In this document: piece after piece, positions 18,282 through 27,016 of the stretch
How positions within the stretch are numbered: position 1 is the first letter of the stretch
Layout of the letters: each line of letters opens with the position of its first letter
DNA from: CANLBN01 sp965230205
Lineage (GTDB): Bacteria > Pseudomonadota > Gammaproteobacteria > Pseudomonadales > Cellvibrionaceae
Direction of reading: 5' to 3'
Assembly (NCBI GenBank): GCA_965230205.1
Contig: OZ245996.1
Coordinates: forward strand, 4,092,001 to 4,156,000
Length of the DNA stretch: 64,000 bases
Translations under genes and position numbers: made by a program
Notes under the pieces: model-generated
What the model was told of the DNA's origin: nothing
Seen by the model: only the letters and a program-made list of their open reading frames with translations
Databases searched by the model: none

Positions 18282-18557
18282 ATGACTAATCAAACGGCAA
18301 AATCTAAATTCTCTATCCAGAAAATACTAAAAAATAAACCAATGGCTTTAGCTGCAGGTGTTTTTTGTGTATTCCTAAGCGCTTCACCAGTTCATGCTGC
18401 TTGTGCACCATGTGGCGCAAAAGATTACTCACATAGCAGTAACCCTTGTGCCGCTAAAAATCCATGTGCGGCTAAAAACCCTTGCGCAGCTAAAAATCCA
18501 TGTGCGGCTAAAAACCCTTGCGCAGCTAAAAACCCTTGCGCAGCTAAAAAATATTAA
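18282..18557 (+). CDS. Exported Cys-rich peptide with six NPCAAK repeats
   Basis: This 91-residue product begins with a basic N-region and hydrophobic core (MALAAGVFCVFLSASPVHA, residues 21-39), giving a Sec-type signal peptide likely cut after A39. The mature part is ACAPCGAKDYSHSS followed by six perfect NPCAAK hexamers (residues 54-89) and KY. It would carry eight Cys in about 52 residues, every sixth residue in the repeat, plus regularly spaced Lys. The DNA repeats are 18 bp and differ at synonymous third positions (CCT/CCA, TGT/TGC, GCC/GCG/GCA), so the peptide is under selection. A metal-binding, redox or precursor-peptide role is plausible but unproven. It is followed by a His-rich gene in the same orientation. 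Confidence 0.85.
   Translation: MTNQTAKSKFSIQKILKNKPMALAAGVFCVFLSASPVHAACAPCGAKDYSHSSNPCAAKNPCAAKNPCAAKNPCAAKNPCAAKNPCAAKKY
18441..18548 (+). repeat. Six tandem 18-bp units encoding NPCAAK
   Basis: Units begin at 18441, 18459, 18477, 18495, 18513 and 18531. Units 2+3 and 4+5 form identical 36-bp pairs, and units 3, 5 and 6 are the same, suggesting recent duplication of a 36-bp block. All encode the same hexapeptide. Confidence 0.97.
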
Positions 18558-18649
18558 TGGTCAATACCATATAAGTGATTGACCCATATATACTATGGGT
18601 CATGTTAAACTTATTAAAGCCTTTCTTCATTTTTTTCGAGTTAGTTTTT

Positions 18650-19387
18650 ATGGAAATGCGTTCTTATTCATCAGTGACGGCCGGAGAGTGTTTAGCACAA
18701 CCCAATGTAAAAGCGATAAGTGATGACGACATTATTTCTATGAAAAATGCAGGAAAACAAATCAAAGAGGCTTACCGCTTACTTGATAAAGCAGGCATTA
18801 ATATTGTTAGCGAAGTACTAAAAGGTCAAGGTACTTTCTATGAAATGGAACATTATCCTCAGGATGATGTTTATGACAGCGACAGCCACAGTCAATATTA
18901 TTACCATAACCACCGCGGTTTAGACAATGAGCATGGCCACTTCCATACCTTTTTAAGAGCAAAGGCAATACCTGAACATATTAAACCTAGCGATGATTTT
19001 AAACGCTCTGAATCTTGGCCACTCGAAGAAGACGCTATTACTCACTTTATTAGCATTTCCATGAACGCCGAGGGTTTCCCAATTGGTTTATTTGCAACCA
19101 ATCGCTGGGTAACCGATCAAACCTGGTATTCTGCAGAAAATACTATCGCCTTACTGGATCGTTTCGAAATCGATCACGCTCATCCAAATCTTGTTGTTAA
19201 TCAATGGTTAACAGCGATGTTAAAACTCTTTAAGTTTCATATAGCAGAATTGCTTATCCATCGAGATCACGTTATTGCTGACTGGGCAATGAATAAACCA
19301 ACAATTGATGCTTTAGAAGATAGAAAACTGGAAGTCACCGGCTACTACCCTATTTCTGTGGATGAGTGGATCAAACAGCTTGAATAA
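18650..19387 (+). CDS. His-rich protein of unknown function (possible DUF6969 type)
   Basis: The protein is about 245 residues from the ATG at 18650. The frame is open back to a GTG at 18575, and that extra hydrophobic stretch has no clear ribosome-binding site, so the start is uncertain. It has no confident catalytic family. Visible features are a cluster of likely metal ligands: YYYHNHRG, NEHGHFHTFLRAKAIPEH and IDHAHPN, with the core HGHFHTF. A Trp/Phe-rich second half has FATNRWVTDQTW and FKFHIAELLIHRDHVIADWAMN. The gene follows the NPCAAK peptide gene by about 90 bases in the same direction and is probably co-transcribed. I tentatively place it in the DUF6969 group from the GHFHTF pattern; this is from memory and not certain. 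A metal-dependent enzyme or metal chaperone is a guess. Confidence 0.75.
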   Translation: MEMRSYSSVTAGECLAQPNVKAISDDDIISMKNAGKQIKEAYRLLDKAGINIVSEVLKGQGTFYEMEHYPQDDVYDSDSHSQYYYHNHRGLDNEHGHFHTFLRAKAIPEHIKPSDDFKRSESWPLEEDAITHFISISMNAEGFPIGLFATNRWVTDQTWYSAENTIALLDRFEIDHAHPNLVVNQWLTAMLKLFKFHIAELLIHRDHVIADWAMNKPTIDALEDRKLEVTGYYPISVDEWIKQLE

Positions 19388-19593
19388 ATATAAAGTTTTC
19401 TCTTCTATTAACGATTAAATTAAGCATAGAGAAAAACCATTAATGAAAATTTTATTCAGCATAAATATGAGCTATTTCTAACAAAATATAAACGTTATTA
19501 TTTTGTGATACTTTCGTGAGGATTTAACTTCTGACCGGTGTGATATTCGATATTAACACTTTTAATTTTCGATATTCATAACGGGAGAGATTA

Positions 19594-20307
19594 ATGTCTA
19601 AAATACGATCTACTTTGCTAGGTGCCTTAGCCTGCGCAGCAAGTTTCAATAGTATGGCCGCAGATTTTACAGTTAACGTTGTTAACCTAACTCGCGGAAG
19701 CTCTTTTACACCGATATTGATTGCCGCCCACCCCGCCGCCAATCGATTATTCACTTCAGGGACAGCCGCAAGTGCCAGCCTTCAAGAAATGGCCGAAGGC
19801 GGTAGTGTTGCTGCATTAGATAGTGACCTCTCTGCTTTAAATGCTGTTACTGCAACAAATCCAGGATTACTTAATGCTGGCTCAAATACTGGCCCAATCG
19901 CATTAAACACGGATGCGACTCCTGCCAACACCAATTTGTCTGTCGTCGCGATGATATTACCTTCTAACGACGGCTTTATTGGCCTCAACAGTATTACTAT
20001 TCCTACAGAACCCGGCACCTATACTTATAACGTCAATGCTTATGATGCAGGGACCGAAGCAAATGATGAAGTACGTGGTGGGGGAGCGCCTGGTGCTCCT
20101 GGTTTCCCAGTACCACCGGGTAGCCCTGTCGATACTTCTTCTGGCAATGGTGGCACAGGTATCCCTGGCGCTACAGCTGAAGGGTTTGTTCATATTCATC
20201 GCAACGTGCTTGGCGATACTGATGCCACCGGTGGCGTCAGTGATATTGATTCTACTGTTCACCGCTGGCTTAACCCAGTTGCTCGTGTAGTTATCACTGT
20301 TAACTAA
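19594..20307 (+). CDS. Secreted spondin-domain protein
   Basis: This 237-residue precursor has a signal peptide (MSKIRSTLLGALACAASFNSMA) followed by a single spondin-type domain. It opens with FTVNVVNLTRGSSFTPILIAAHP, contains AEGGSVAAL and AMILPSNDGFIGLN, then YDAGTEANDE, and closes VHRWLNPVARVVITVN. These are the usual spondin_N landmarks, including the acidic residues thought to bind Ca2+. A Gly/Pro-rich insert sits at about 163-188. Bacterial members are of unknown function; in animals the domain occurs in extracellular matrix proteins. A GGGAGAG ribosome-binding site precedes the ATG. A lipoprotein paralogue follows 14 bases later. Confidence 0.85.
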   Translation: MSKIRSTLLGALACAASFNSMAADFTVNVVNLTRGSSFTPILIAAHPAANRLFTSGTAASASLQEMAEGGSVAALDSDLSALNAVTATNPGLLNAGSNTGPIALNTDATPANTNLSVVAMILPSNDGFIGLNSITIPTEPGTYTYNVNAYDAGTEANDEVRGGGAPGAPGFPVPPGSPVDTSSGNGGTGIPGATAEGFVHIHRNVLGDTDATGGVSDIDSTVHRWLNPVARVVITVN

Positions 20308-20321
20308 ACCAGGGGGATCCT

Positions 20322-21056
20322 ATGAACGTGAATACGACAAAACTAGTACGTCGTTGTTGTCTCACAGCCTTATGCCTTGGTTTGGCGGCTTGTGGCAGTA
20401 GTAGCAACGATAATGATGACGACAATGACACAACAAGCACGCAAGAATTTCGCATTGATGTCACTAACTTAACCGCAGCACAACCTTTTTCACCAGTGGC
20501 AGTAATAGCGCATGATGGAAGCTACTCGCTATTTACCGTTGGTTCACCTGCAAGCGACGCACTCGAACTACTTGCAGAAGGTGGAGACAATGGCGATCTA
20601 CTATCGGATGCCAGTACCAGCGCATCGGTCATCACCACAGCAAGCGACACTGCACCAACAGGACCAGGCGCATCGACATCACTAACAATTACTGTCGAAG
20701 AAGATCAAACAACGGGTCTAGAGCTAATCGCGACCACTATGTTAGTGAATAGTAATGATGCGTTTACTGCGCTCAACAATCTCAATATAGCCAATATGGC
20801 GGTCGGAGAAACACGCCAAGTCAATACTATCAGCTATGATTCTGGAACTGAGGCAAACTCTGAAGCAGCGGGTAGCATACCGGGCCCAGTTGATGGAGGG
20901 GAAGGCTTTAATTCGGCACGAGATGATATTGCGGATATTGTGACAATGCATAGCGGTGTTCTTACCTCTGACGATGGCTTATCGACGTCAGTATTAACGG
21001 ATATTCATCGCTGGGATAACCCTATAGCGCGTATCTCTGTAACACGCACTCAGTAA
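20322..21056 (+). CDS. Spondin-domain lipoprotein
   Basis: This 244-residue paralogue of the preceding gene is anchored as a lipoprotein, with lipobox LAAC (Cys 24), then an Asp/Asn-rich linker (SSSNDNDDDNDTTS). The spondin domain has the same landmarks: FRIDVTNLTAAQPFSPVAVIAHD, LAEGGDNGDLL, TTMLVNSNDAFTALN, YDSGTEANSEA, DIHRWDNPIARISVTR. It lies 14 bases downstream of its soluble partner with a GGGGG ribosome-binding region, and a strong hairpin terminates the pair. A surface-anchored plus a released copy suggests related roles at the cell envelope. The function is unknown. Confidence 0.84.
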   Translation: MNVNTTKLVRRCCLTALCLGLAACGSSSNDNDDDNDTTSTQEFRIDVTNLTAAQPFSPVAVIAHDGSYSLFTVGSPASDALELLAEGGDNGDLLSDASTSASVITTASDTAPTGPGASTSLTITVEEDQTTGLELIATTMLVNSNDAFTALNNLNIANMAVGETRQVNTISYDSGTEANSEAAGSIPGPVDGGEGFNSARDDIADIVTMHSGVLTSDDGLSTSVLTDIHRWDNPIARISVTRTQ

Positions 21057-21065
21057 ATAACAAGC

Positions 21066-21114
21066 AAGTTCATTCCTCTGAGTTGGTCTATCCGACACCA
21101 GAGAGAATGAACTT
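21066..21114 (+). terminator. Hairpin terminator after the spondin pair
   Basis: A 15-bp stem (21066-21080 with 21099-21114, one bulged A) extends inward through GTTGG/CCGAC pairing. Only a short T-run follows, so it may rely on hairpin strength. Confidence 0.6.
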
Positions 21115-21242
21115 TGCTATAAAAACTGACTCTAGAGCTTATTGTTTTGTAAAAGATATCGTAAAACCTACTCTAATAACGAGAACTCAGTGGACGAAAA
21201 ACCTTTTGATTCCGCTTTTTACATAAGTGAGCTTACTAAACT

Positions 21243-22031
21243 ATGCAACAAAATTACGCCAGCACCTATCAAGCTTCAAACAACCAAGCCTCAAGCAATC
21301 AAGAGCCAAGTCATTTGCAAACACTTGAAACAAAAAAAATCCTTATCATCGAAGATGACTCAGATATAGCCGAGCTAATTAAATTACATTTTGACGACAT
21401 TTATGAAACCGTCAAAATCGCAAACAATGGTTTGGAGGGGCATACATTAGCGACAACTGAACATTGGGATATGATTATCCTTGATATTCGCTTACCCGGC
21501 AAAGACGGGCTGGAAATCTGCAGAAACTTACGTGCTGAAGAAAACTATGTTCCTATTTTAATGCTGACTAGTAAATCCAGTGAATTAGATAGAGTCTTAG
21601 GGCTGGAAATGGGGGCAGATGATTATGTGACGAAACCTTTCAGCATTATCGAATTAGCCGCTCGTACTAAAGCAATATTGAGGCGGTTGGCCAAAAGTAA
21701 TAAAGCTAACACTGTCACCGAAAAAATCAGAGCCAATACCCACAACATTGAGCTCGACACTCGTTTACATAAAGTCTTTAAGAACAACCAAGAAATTGAT
21801 TTAACCTCAAAAGAATTCGATCTCCTTTATTATTTTTTGCAAAATCCTGGTAGCGTATTTTCCCGCTCACAACTCCTCAACGAAATTTGGGGATATGGCC
21901 ACGAAGGTTATGAACACACTGTCAATTCTCATATCAACCGATTACGGGCAAAAATTGAAGACAACCCAACAAAACCCACCATTATTACAACCGTTTGGGG
22001 TGTAGGCTATAAACTGAATGAATTAAACTAA
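21243..22031 (+). CDS. OmpR/PhoB-family response regulator
   Basis: This 262-residue DNA-binding response regulator has a receiver domain at about 33-148, with the acidic pocket IIEDD, the phospho-acceptor Asp 81 in IILDIRLPGKDG, and the conserved Lys in DDYVTKPFS. A C-terminal winged-helix domain covers about 160-262 (LTSKEFDLLYYFLQNPG; VNSHINRLRAKIE; TVWGVGYKL). About 30 Gln/Ser/Asn-rich residues precede the receiver, which is unusual, and a start inside the frame cannot be excluded. It overlaps no gene and is followed 8 bases later by its sensor kinase. Targets are unknown; the adjacent spondin genes are candidates only by proximity. Confidence 0.9.
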   Translation: MQQNYASTYQASNNQASSNQEPSHLQTLETKKILIIEDDSDIAELIKLHFDDIYETVKIANNGLEGHTLATTEHWDMIILDIRLPGKDGLEICRNLRAEENYVPILMLTSKSSELDRVLGLEMGADDYVTKPFSIIELAARTKAILRRLAKSNKANTVTEKIRANTHNIELDTRLHKVFKNNQEIDLTSKEFDLLYYFLQNPGSVFSRSQLLNEIWGYGHEGYEHTVNSHINRLRAKIEDNPTKPTIITTVWGVGYKLNELN

Positions 22032-22039
22032 AATACCTT

Positions 22040-23530
22040 ATGCGAATATTTAACACCTTATATGCAAAACTTGCGGCTACATTTTTAGTCTTAGTAACAA
22101 TCCTTGGTTGCGCATCATTATTTATTTCTCAATCTATGAGCGAAACCTATAGTCAGGAGATAATGCAAAGGCTCAACCAATCTGTCGCGATGTATATTAC
22201 GGATAGGGAATTATTAATTGACCGAGGTAATGTCAATGAAGCAGCAGTTGATGAAATAACCAATCGAGCAATGATACTCAACCCCAGCCTTGAGCTCTAT
22301 GTATTAGATCCACGAGGTAAAATCCTAAGTCACCGATTACCTCAAGGGGCTGTGCAATTAAATGCTGTATCACAAGAACCAATTAAAGCCTACTTAAATA
22401 ATACAGGCACCTGGCCTATTTTAGGTGAAGATCCACGAAACCCCGAAAATTTAAACGTTTTTTCAGTATCCCCTATTATTCAATCTGGACAACTACAGGG
22501 CTATATCTATGCCATTGTAGGTGGACAAATGTATCAAGATCTACGACATTCAGTAATGGATAGCTATGCTATTCAGGTTGGTATTCTATTGATAGTAAGC
22601 AGCATTTTAACTGCGGGCTTCGTTGGCTGTTTAGTCTTCTTTTTCCTCACCCGCCGATTAACAAAATTGCGTACAGCAGTACACCAATTCAACCCTGCTG
22701 AACCATTAGAAAACAATCAACTACTATCACCCAAAACATCCGCTAAAGACGAAATTAATGAATTACATAATGCCTTTCATTCTATGGGTTTACAGATCCA
22801 TCAACAATTTGAAGAGCTAAAAACACTGGATACAACACGCAGAGAATTAATTGCCAATACTTCTCATGACTTACGTACCCCTCTCGCATCGATGCAGGGG
22901 TATATTGAAACTTTACTCATTAAAAATGAAACACTAAATCAAGAAGAAAGAAAGGGTTATTTAAAAATAGCATTTAAGCACTGCAAACGTTTAGGGCGCC
23001 TAATCAGTGAATTATTTGAATTATCAAAATTAGAATCCAATGGTATTAAGCCCAAAATAGAGCCATTCTCATTATTAGAACTCGCACACGATTGCGTACA
23101 AGAATTTAGTTTCGCCTCTCAAAAACAACAGATAGATTTATCAATAGAAGCTAATGAAGCAGACTGCTTTGTTATTGCCGATATTGCACTGATTCACCGG
23201 GTATTACAGAACTTAATCGAAAATGCTTTGAGACACACACCACAAGGTGGCAGCATACAGATTAAAATCAGTGATAATGATAACAATGCTACCATCGAAG
23301 TTTCTGATACCGGCAGAGGTATTAAAACTCATGAGATCCCCTATATCTTTGAACGCTACTATCAATCTCATCAACTGCAACGAGCAGATAAAATTGGAAC
23401 GGGTTTAGGCCTAGCCATTGTCAAGCGTATTCTCGACTTACATCAAAGCCATATCAATGTAAAAAGCCAGTTAGATAAAGGGACGTCGTTTATTTTCGAG
23501 TTGCCACAATACCATACTGCAGCTGCATAA
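22040..23530 (+). CDS. Membrane sensor histidine kinase
   Basis: This 496-residue partner of the preceding regulator has TM1 at about 10-30, a periplasmic sensor domain of about 145 residues, and TM2 at about 178-206. A HAMP-like linker (LTRRLTKLRTAVHQF) follows, then HisKA with phosphorylated His 276 in ANTSHDLRTPL, and HATPase_c with N box NLIENALRHTP, G1 DTGRGI, F box IFERYYQ and G2 GTGLGLAIVK. All catalytic motifs are intact. The ligand is not predictable. It is co-transcribed with the response regulator. Confidence 0.92.
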   Translation: MRIFNTLYAKLAATFLVLVTILGCASLFISQSMSETYSQEIMQRLNQSVAMYITDRELLIDRGNVNEAAVDEITNRAMILNPSLELYVLDPRGKILSHRLPQGAVQLNAVSQEPIKAYLNNTGTWPILGEDPRNPENLNVFSVSPIIQSGQLQGYIYAIVGGQMYQDLRHSVMDSYAIQVGILLIVSSILTAGFVGCLVFFFLTRRLTKLRTAVHQFNPAEPLENNQLLSPKTSAKDEINELHNAFHSMGLQIHQQFEELKTLDTTRRELIANTSHDLRTPLASMQGYIETLLIKNETLNQEERKGYLKIAFKHCKRLGRLISELFELSKLESNGIKPKIEPFSLLELAHDCVQEFSFASQKQQIDLSIEANEADCFVIADIALIHRVLQNLIENALRHTPQGGSIQIKISDNDNNATIEVSDTGRGIKTHEIPYIFERYYQSHQLQRADKIGTGLGLAIVKRILDLHQSHINVKSQLDKGTSFIFELPQYHTAAA

Positions 23531-23695
23531 CTTTTCTCTTATTTTCTTTCCATTACAAGAAAGCACTCTCAGCTATATTATAGTAAGAGTGTTTTGACCT
23601 AAGACCGATATCCACTATAATTTTCACCGCAAAGATTATTATTGTTAATTTTTTACTCTCATCACTCAATCTATAGTTACCTACGCAGGTATTAT

Positions 23696-24214
23696 ATGAA
23701 TAAGAGAAAGTGGCCTCCGTACTATTTCAGTCTATTTCTATTATCGATGCTTGGCGTATCAGCTTCATCGTATCCATCATCGACTCTACCAGTGAATTAC
23801 CATATCAACTGTGGTATTGCTCAAAAATTATCGCAAACTTTTGAAATCATAAAAGTCGGTACAAATATTCCTTTTATCACTGAAAAGCAAAATCCGGACT
23901 TCTATTTTGGCTGCACTATAAGAACTCAAAGTAATACAGCAACACCTAATAAGCCATTTACGGTACACGGTCAAGTGACACTGCCTCCATCACCTTCGGC
24001 GATATTTCAAAGCGAGATTGGCCATTCAGAAAAAACCGTCAATAATGTTTTAGTGATTAGAACAACTCCCATTCCCTCTAAGTTTATTGAGTCGAGGCAG
24101 ATAGGCTTTTTAGTTTTTCAATTGGACGAAAATGATATTCCAGGAGAATACTTAATTGATATCTATGTCGATAGCATTATTGTAAAAAAAGTGGCTTTTA
24201 ATATTTCAAAATAG
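23696..24214 (+). CDS. Small exported protein of unknown function
   Basis: The ATG at 23696 is chosen because an AGG ribosome-binding site lies seven bases before it and a signal peptide follows (KRKWPPYYFSLFLLSMLGVSASS); the longer frame starts at a TTG. The 172-residue product is rich in beta-prone sequence, with two Cys in the mature part (HINCGIAQKL and FYFGCTIRTQ) that could form a disulfide. I recognise no family. It follows the two-component system by about 165 bases. Confidence 0.65.
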   Translation: MNKRKWPPYYFSLFLLSMLGVSASSYPSSTLPVNYHINCGIAQKLSQTFEIIKVGTNIPFITEKQNPDFYFGCTIRTQSNTATPNKPFTVHGQVTLPPSPSAIFQSEIGHSEKTVNNVLVIRTTPIPSKFIESRQIGFLVFQLDENDIPGEYLIDIYVDSIIVKKVAFNISK

Positions 24215-24559
24215 TGACCTATAGAATTAACATATACAACAGCATTACCAATAACTTTTTAGAAAAGCCATAATGAGAATGCTAAATAACAACATGCTTA
24301 TAAGCTTGGCATAAACCATAGAGGGCCTATAGCTATGCCTTGATTACAGGCTAATAACAGGAGAAAGCTCTAATATTACTGTTAATGGGTAGATTAATGA
24401 TTCTAGTGCCAGCATAGTGGGTGCGTATAACGATCTAATTCTGCGTCCTGGGGTCAATGTCGAATTATTAAGCATCTTAATATCAAATCTGGTATACTCC
24501 GCGCTTTAGTGCACCTGCCCTCCAGGTATTTCCTTTTCTTTTTTACTCTCTAGGTAGTT
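24215..24559. other. Intergenic region before the DEAD-box helicase
   Basis: No gene is seen. The region holds a GGCATA...TATGCC inverted repeat at 24308-24339 and a TATACT -10-like box at 24493-24498. Next to the helicase start is a small ACCTG-CCCTC-CAGGT hairpin (24513-24527) followed by a pyrimidine tract (ttccttttctttttac). The last part looks like a structured 5' leader. Confidence 0.5.
24513..24547 (+). promoter_or_regulatory. Leader hairpin plus U-rich tract of the deaD-like gene
   Basis: A 5-bp stem with 5-base loop is followed by a long U-rich stretch, resembling a weak intrinsic terminator or attenuator in the 5' leader. Cold-shock helicase genes often have long regulated leaders. 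No experiment or alignment backs this site. Confidence 0.35.
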
Positions 24560-26284
24560 ATGACGTCATCAACTTCGACCTCTGCGATCTCATTTGCAGA
24601 TTTAGGTTTACCAAAGCCATTGCTAAAATCTCTGTCCGAACTCGGTTATGAGAACCCGTCTCCAATTCAGGCGGCCAGTATTCCCATCCTGTTAGAAGGC
24701 AAAGATTTATTGGGTCAAGCACAAACTGGTACTGGTAAGACCGCTGCATTTGCACTACCTATGCTGACTAGCCTAGACCCAAAAAAATCTCACCCTCAAC
24801 TATTGGTTCTGGCCCCTACCCGTGAACTGGCCATTCAGGTAGCAGAGGCATTTCAGCGTTATTCACGCAACATGGGGTTCAGTGTATTACCTATTTATGG
24901 CGGGCAATCCTACGACAATCAATTACGCCAGTTAAAACGTGGCACACAAATCGTTGTTGGGACTCCAGGGCGCGTTATGGACCATATTCGCCGCGGCACA
25001 TTAAAACTCGACCAGCTGCAGGCTCTGGTGTTAGACGAAGCAGACGAAATGTTGCGTATGGGTTTTATTGATGATGTTGAGTGGATTTTAAAACATACAC
25101 CGCAAGAGCGTCAGATCGCGTTGTTTTCAGCCACAATGCCCAAAGAAATTCAAAAAGTAGCTAATACTTATTTGAATAACCCAGAGCATGTCAAAATTGA
25201 AAATAAAACAACCACTGCCAGCACCATCCGACAACGTTATTCTTTGGTCAATAACAATCAAAAATTATCTGCTTTCGCCCGTGTGTTAGAAGTTGAAGAA
25301 ACAGAAGGAGTGATTGTTTTTGTTCGCACCAAATTAGCTACCGTCGACGTTGCTGATAAATTATCGGCGCGCGGATACCGCTGCCAGGCATTAAATGGTG
25401 ACGTACCACAAAACCAACGAGAAAAAGTTGTTGAAAAGATGAAAAGAAGCCAGCTTGATATTCTCGTGGCAACCGATGTCGCCGCCCGTGGTTTAGATAT
25501 TGATCGTATTAGTCACGTGATTAACTTCGACATCCCACTGGATACCGAATCCTATATACACCGCATTGGCCGTACTGGTCGAGCTGGCCGTACTGGTGAG
25601 GCTATCTTATTTGTCACACCTAGAGAACGTCGACTACTCAATGCCATTGAACGCGCAACCAAGAGCCCAATGGAGCCAATGGATATCCCTAGCGCCAGTG
25701 ATATCAATAAAAAACGTGCACTTAATTTTAAACAACGTGTATCTGATGCCGTCGATAAAGTCGATTTAGAACGTTACCGTCAATTAGTCACGGAATGTAT
25801 TCAAGAAGGCGATCATGACCCAGAAACCATTGCCGCAGCACTCGTATATATCTCACAAGAGGCTAAACCACTATTCGAATCCGAAAAAGACTTCAAACCC
25901 TCTCAACGAGAATTTGACCGTGGAGATAAAAGCCGTAGGGATAGAGGCCGAGGCAAATCCAATGCTCGTGATTCTCGTGACTTGCGTGATTCCTCACAGG
26001 GCAACCGAAATAGAAAATTACGCGACAGAAAAGGCTCTCACCGTAGCGAAGATATGCAAGCTTATCGAATCGAAGTCGGACGCAATGATGGCGTAAAACC
26101 GGGCAATATTGTCGGAGCAATTGCCAATGAAGCCGATATCGATAGCAAACATATTGGACATATTAAAATTAATGACAATTACTCAACTGTCGACCTTCCT
26201 AAAGGTATGCCTAAAGCAGCCTTCAAAAAGCTACAGAAAGCTTATGTCTGCGGAAAGCCTATGGGGCTCTCTGAGTCAGAATAA
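24560..26284 (+). CDS. deaD: DEAD-box ATP-dependent RNA helicase, DeaD/CsdA type
   Basis: This 574-residue RNA helicase would act in ribosome assembly and mRNA turnover, especially in the cold. All core motifs are present: Q motif (GYENPSPIQ), Walker A AQTGTGKT (about 54-61), PTRELA, TPGRV, DEAD (about 159-162), SAT, and HRIGRTGRAGR. After the two RecA domains come an Arg/Asp/Ser-rich linker (about 450-500) and a C-terminal DbpA-like RNA-binding domain (YRIEVGRNDGVKPGNIVGAI). This is the DeaD layout, though somewhat shorter than E. coli DeaD (629). The ATG follows AGG at seven bases. Confidence 0.92.
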   Translation: MTSSTSTSAISFADLGLPKPLLKSLSELGYENPSPIQAASIPILLEGKDLLGQAQTGTGKTAAFALPMLTSLDPKKSHPQLLVLAPTRELAIQVAEAFQRYSRNMGFSVLPIYGGQSYDNQLRQLKRGTQIVVGTPGRVMDHIRRGTLKLDQLQALVLDEADEMLRMGFIDDVEWILKHTPQERQIALFSATMPKEIQKVANTYLNNPEHVKIENKTTTASTIRQRYSLVNNNQKLSAFARVLEVEETEGVIVFVRTKLATVDVADKLSARGYRCQALNGDVPQNQREKVVEKMKRSQLDILVATDVAARGLDIDRISHVINFDIPLDTESYIHRIGRTGRAGRTGEAILFVTPRERRLLNAIERATKSPMEPMDIPSASDINKKRALNFKQRVSDAVDKVDLERYRQLVTECIQEGDHDPETIAAALVYISQEAKPLFESEKDFKPSQREFDRGDKSRRDRGRGKSNARDSRDLRDSSQGNRNRKLRDRKGSHRSEDMQAYRIEVGRNDGVKPGNIVGAIANEADIDSKHIGHIKINDNYSTVDLPKGMPKAAFKKLQKAYVCGKPMGLSESE

Positions 26285-26302
26285 ATGTAACGACCAGAAA
26301 CA

Positions 26303-27016
26303 GTGAACCTTGTTTTACTTTTTCAAGAGGACTTTATTAATGACGATCAGGTAAAACTAACTGATCGTCGCCTGACTCATATACAAACGATTCATAAAGC
26401 CAAGGTAGGTGATACCTTAACTGTTGGCTTTATAAACGGCGATATGGGTTCTGGAAAAATAACAGTTATTAATAATGATGAAGTATTAATGACTGTTGCC
26501 TTAGATACCCCACCACCCGCTAGCTTGCCATTAACACTGATTATTGCTCTGCCCCGCCCTAAGATGCTTAAACGTATTCTGCAAACGTGTGCGACGATGG
26601 GCGCCAAAAAAATCATCTTAATCAATAGCTATCGTGTTGAAAAAAGCTACTGGCAAACCCCCTTACTGAGTGATGTCAATATCCGTGAATACTTAACATT
26701 AGGATTAGAGCAAGCAAAAGACACGGTTATGCCTGAAGTTATTCTCGAAAAGCGTTTTAAGCCATTTGTGGAAGATCAGCTTCCCACCATCTGCAAAAAT
26801 ACTGTGGCTTTGGTTGCACACCCTAATAGCGCCCATCCTTGTCCTACAAACCTTGATGAAATGTGTACTCTAGTCATCGGTCCTGAAGGGGGGTTTATCC
26901 CCTATGAAATTGATAAGCTAAATCAAGCCGGGTGTAAAAGTATCCATATAGGCAACAGAATACTTCGAGTGGAAACCGCTGTACCCGTTTTATTATCGAA
27001 ACTATTCGATTTTTAA
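26303..27016 (+). CDS. rsmE: 16S rRNA (uracil-1498-N3)-methyltransferase RsmE
   Basis: RsmE methylates U1498 of 16S rRNA with S-adenosylmethionine. The 237-residue protein has an N-terminal PUA-like part (RRLTHIQTIHKAKVGDTLTVG) and a C-terminal SPOUT knot with VIGPEGGFIPYEID and IHIGNRILRVETAVPVLLS, the family signature. The start codon is GTG with only a weak ribosome-binding site, 18 bases after the helicase stop, suggesting translation from the same mRNA. Confidence 0.94.
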   Translation: MNLVLLFQEDFINDDQVKLTDRRLTHIQTIHKAKVGDTLTVGFINGDMGSGKITVINNDEVLMTVALDTPPPASLPLTLIIALPRPKMLKRILQTCATMGAKKIILINSYRVEKSYWQTPLLSDVNIREYLTLGLEQAKDTVMPEVILEKRFKPFVEDQLPTICKNTVALVAHPNSAHPCPTNLDEMCTLVIGPEGGFIPYEIDKLNQAGCKSIHIGNRILRVETAVPVLLSKLFDF

